Positions 61,753-64,000 of a stretch of DNA of 64,000 nt are shown piece by piece. A program made the translations under genes and the position numbers. The notes beneath the pieces are model-generated. The model was given only the letters and a program-made list of their open reading frames with translations, had not been told where the DNA came from and ran no database searches. Position 1 is the first letter of the stretch, and each line of letters begins with the position of its first letter. Source of the stretch: Glaciecola sp947496235 (GTDB lineage: Bacteria; Pseudomonadota; Gammaproteobacteria; Enterobacterales; Alteromonadaceae); the NCBI RefSeq assembly GCF_050306235.1, contig NZ_JBLWFH010000003.1, positions 310,001-374,000 of the forward strand, given 5' to 3'.

Positions 61753-62774
61753 TCTTTCATCAGTTTGCGAGTATAACGCTCGCACGCTGATAAACTCTCC
61801 CAACCCAAGCCCTTTTTATAAAAGCGTTTAAATGTTTTTCCTGATTCAAAAATGTCATTTAATTTTTGCAGAACACTCGGATGAATATAGTATTTTCGAC
61901 AAACGCTGGGCGTATTGTTTAGCTCGTTTGCCACTAAAGACACTAATGCTGGGATAAACTCGCGATTTCCTTGCGTCTTGCTTATTTCAGCGGCCTGTTG
62001 TGCAAAAAATACCGCCAAACGGCTGGCAGCCCAGGTTCTAAAGAATTTACTGGAAAATTCATCGCCGATAATACGTTTTATACAAGTGTTGATATCGTCA
62101 TGGGTGAGTTTATGCCATTGGCCCTCTTGCTCATAGCGGAAAAATCGTTGACCGGGAATTTCCAAAAGGTCATCAATTTGTTCTTCTAAATTTTGATTAT
62201 AAATTTCAAATGTTTGGGGTTTATTGTGCTTCCCAGTAAAACTTAGTTGAAGGGAGTCTTCATCATGCTGGATGTGCCCAGTATTCAAAGTTGTTAATCC
62301 ATGGGTGCGGTACATTTTACTGTATTTTTCGTTCCCTATTCTGATACCAGTTTCATTTAGAATCATAATTGCTACTGCTATCACAGAGTCTTTCGAAAAA
62401 TCGTCTTTGCCCATCTGCTCCACACAAAAGCGCCTTAACTTTGGTAATCGACCGGCAAATTTAGCCAGTTTTGAGAATTTTTCTTTTTGTCTCTCTAATA
62501 GCCAATTGGGATGGTAGATATATTGTCTACGGTTTTTGGCGTCTATTCCCCTCGCTTGAATTTTGAAATCCTTATTATGGCAAATCGAGACATTTTGCCA
62601 GGCTGGCGGGATGGTGAGCTTTTTGATGCGTTGCTTTAACTCTGAGCAAGTGATCAAACTGCCATCTTGATAGTGGTAAGAAAACCCTTTTCCTCGAGAC
62701 CGGCGTACGATGCACCCAGTACAAAAATCTGATGATATTATATATTCCTGATTTGACTGAATTTTCGCATTCAT
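61749..62774 (-). CDS. DNA topoisomerase IB
   Basis: A 341-residue poxvirus-type topoisomerase IB. Catalytic residues can be placed as Arg145 (GIRIGNEKY), Lys182 (FTGKHNK), Arg246 (FFRTWAAS) and the nucleophile Tyr296 (CRKYYIHP; Tyr295 is adjacent). The N-terminal binding domain shows IPPAWQNVSIC and ARGIDAKNRRQYIYHP. It relaxes supercoils by a 3'-phosphotyrosine intermediate. It is upstream-most convergent partner of the small gene, and the next gene on its strand (general stress protein) starts further upstream. Confidence 0.95.
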   Translation of the reverse strand: MNAKIQSNQEYIISSDFCTGCIVRRSRGKGFSYHYQDGSLITCSELKQRIKKLTIPPAWQNVSICHNKDFKIQARGIDAKNRRQYIYHPNWLLERQKEKFSKLAKFAGRLPKLRRFCVEQMGKDDFSKDSVIAVAIMILNETGIRIGNEKYSKMYRTHGLTTLNTGHIQHDEDSLQLSFTGKHNKPQTFEIYNQNLEEQIDDLLEIPGQRFFRYEQEGQWHKLTHDDINTCIKRIIGDEFSSKFFRTWAASRLAVFFAQQAAEISKTQGNREFIPALVSLVANELNNTPSVCRKYYIHPSVLQKLNDIFESGKTFKRFYKKGLGWESLSACERYTRKLMKD

Positions 62775-62793
62775 CGGCAGTTTCTACCTTTTA

Positions 62794-63258
62794 CTATACC
62801 GCAATAACTTTATGCTCACCCATTTCCTCAGGATCTATTGTGATACCGGCTAGCATTTTGATTTTGGTGGACATCGACATGTCTTGTTTCCATATCTCAA
62901 GGGAACTAATGTCTAAGCGCACAACACGAAGTTCCTCATCTAAAATACCGTTTTCAAAAAATGCGCCTATTACCGGGGAGTAAAGTTCTTTGATAATCTC
63001 TTGGTCTTTCTCATGTTCCAAGTGACCCACAATGCTAGCAAAAACATTCTCCTTACAACTAACATATTGAGCGGTAGTTTTACCACCTGTAGCAATCCGA
63101 TTTTCACGACTTATAAAAAACCATATTTGCTTATAATTGCCTTCTCTAATGCAAGCTCGCATTGGCTCGCTGTGGTCAGCATTTCGGTTCAAACTTACCA
63201 TTACAGTGGCTTCTTCGTTCATCAATTCAAATAATTGCTTGTGTAGTGCGTTACTCAT
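62794..63258 (-). CDS. General stress protein 26-like FMN-binding (pyridoxamine oxidase-like) protein
   Basis: A 154-residue split-barrel protein of the pyridoxamine 5'-phosphate oxidase-like family, general stress protein 26 type: HSEPMRACIREGNYKQIWFF, VSCKENVFASIVGHLEHEKD and KELYSPVIGAFFENG. It is expected to bind FMN or a related cofactor; the reaction is unknown. It lies 20 bp upstream of topoisomerase IB on the same strand and 31 bp downstream of the hemerythrin gene, so the three likely form a stress operon. Confidence 0.88.
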   Translation of the reverse strand: MSNALHKQLFELMNEEATVMVSLNRNADHSEPMRACIREGNYKQIWFFISRENRIATGGKTTAQYVSCKENVFASIVGHLEHEKDQEIIKELYSPVIGAFFENGILDEELRVVRLDISSLEIWKQDMSMSTKIKMLAGITIDPEEMGEHKVIAV

Positions 63259-63288
63259 TTTGGCGTCCTCTATGATAAGAAATAAGGT

Positions 63289-63732
63289 CTATTGCTTTTC
63301 TAAATTCATTTCCATTTCTTCAACGTATTGATCTGCTAAGTTTTCCTTCTCTTTATTGCTTAATACTTTTCCTGCTTGCTGAAAAAACTCTTGCTCTTCC
63401 TCTTCCAAATGATGCAAGACTTTATGTTGCAGTTTCTTCATGGTGTTGAGCCAAGCTGGACTGTTCAACTCTATTTCATCTAACTGCTCAACAATTTCAT
63501 CTATTTCGTGATGCTCAGCAATGCCATGTCTTGATAATTCAATGGTTCTGTCTTGGTCAATTAAGGGTTTGTAGAAATGACGCTCCTCCGCGATTGCATG
63601 TGCATTTAATTCATGCTTCAACTGTTCGTAGAAGTCTGCCCGCATAGCAGAATTACCTTGTGTTTCAATTAGGGCTTTCATTAAAGCGCGCTGTTTATCA
63701 TGATCCTGTCGTAGTGCTTCAAAAATCTTCAT
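63289..63732 (-). CDS. Hemerythrin-domain protein
   Basis: A 147-residue four-helix protein with a hemerythrin HHE pattern: LRQDHDKQRALM, HAIAEERHFYKPL, HGIAEHHEIDEIV and KVLHHLEEEEQEFF supply the His and Glu residues for a di-iron site. Such proteins bind oxygen, store iron or protect against oxidative and nitrosative stress. It is the first gene of the hemerythrin/stress protein/topoisomerase row. No signal peptide. Confidence 0.9.
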   Translation of the reverse strand: MKIFEALRQDHDKQRALMKALIETQGNSAMRADFYEQLKHELNAHAIAEERHFYKPLIDQDRTIELSRHGIAEHHEIDEIVEQLDEIELNSPAWLNTMKKLQHKVLHHLEEEEQEFFQQAGKVLSNKEKENLADQYVEEMEMNLEKQ

Positions 63733-64000
63733 CTAGCTCTCCAAATTCTGTCGCTATTTTTTTCGTCTCTAGATCTTTCTCAGCAAGAAGAGCGCCAATG
63801 GTCAGATTTAATTATCGATTTGTTTTTATTAAAGATTTACTGGAAGTGATTATATGTTGGTTTGAAACCGTGTAGTTTTTACAAAAGGATCTCGTAAGAT
63901 ATTCCAACCCACTGTATACGACTGACGAGCCACTCGATAGTGGTGTAATTTAAGTGCAATAGACTATTAGGTCGATATTTAGCATAAATTTAGTCTCACT
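63733..64000. other. Gene-free right edge
   Basis: Contains the leader of the hemerythrin gene and a small hairpin CCACT-CGAT-AGTGG (63931-63944). I see no reading frame that I can support; a gene may begin beyond the window. Confidence 0.4.

Overview
The window reads as chromosome of a marine gammaproteobacterium of the Alteromonadales (Alteromonas/Glaciecola/Aliiglaciecola-like). This rests on protein content (rdgC, btuB, DUF3450/TtpC-type TonB system, DUF3016, CcoG, the tsaD/rpsU-yqeY-dnaG-rpoD block), a moderately AT-rich composition, and the many TonB receptors and secreted nucleases. It is an inference, since no rRNA is present. No tRNA, rRNA, CRISPR array, prophage or intact insertion sequence was seen.

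Layout. 1-6.5 kb: the 3' part of a GH31 alpha-glucosidase, a decayed fragment of a deacetylase gene, a small secreted protein, an HDAC-family deacetylase behind a CoA-transferase/GNAT fusion, a DUF1707/LiaF-like protein, a 179-bp palindromic element, and gloA. 6.6-20.7 kb: a three-part minus-strand locus, phoB-phoR-pstS-like, then a beta-helix-like lipoprotein and a TonB-dependent receptor, then DUF3450-ttpC-exbB-exbD-tonB-TPR. All three transcription units start behind sequences matching the Pho box (two 7-mers 4 bp apart, i.e. an 11-bp repeat). I read it as a self-contained, phosphate-starvation-controlled outer-membrane uptake system with its own energiser. This is the most interesting system in the window. 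20.8-31.3 kb: housekeeping genes rdgC, an HDOD protein, folB-folK-uppP-hinT, plsY, tsaD, and the rpsU-yqeY-dnaG-rpoD macromolecular synthesis block.

31.4-39.1 kb: small membrane and stress-type proteins (BON, DUF1328, acidic lipoprotein) around a tightly overlapped five-gene phosphorelay operon (sigma-54 activator, a 75-residue stand-alone DHp-like protein, CHASE3-like kinase, CheY-like regulator, triple-receiver hybrid kinase). 39.4-44.7 kb: a Nudix-like lipoprotein, acyl-CoA dehydrogenase, methionine gamma-lyase divergent from an Lrp/AsnC regulator, and a diguanylate cyclase. 44.8-49.4 kb: a 1522-residue secreted nuclease with endonuclease I and EEP domains, (GDP)n linkers and an upstream Pho-box-like site, linking extracellular DNA use to the Pho regulon.

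49.5-64 kb: DUF3016 protein, ccoG-srkA, a cobalamin riboswitch ahead of btuB, dsbA, a SulP transporter, chrA, a phosphatase/lipid-kinase fusion with a DUF502 protein, a probable 43-residue small gene, and a stress-type trio (topoisomerase IB, general stress FMN-binding protein, hemerythrin). All calls come from reading translations and DNA by eye; no database search was run.
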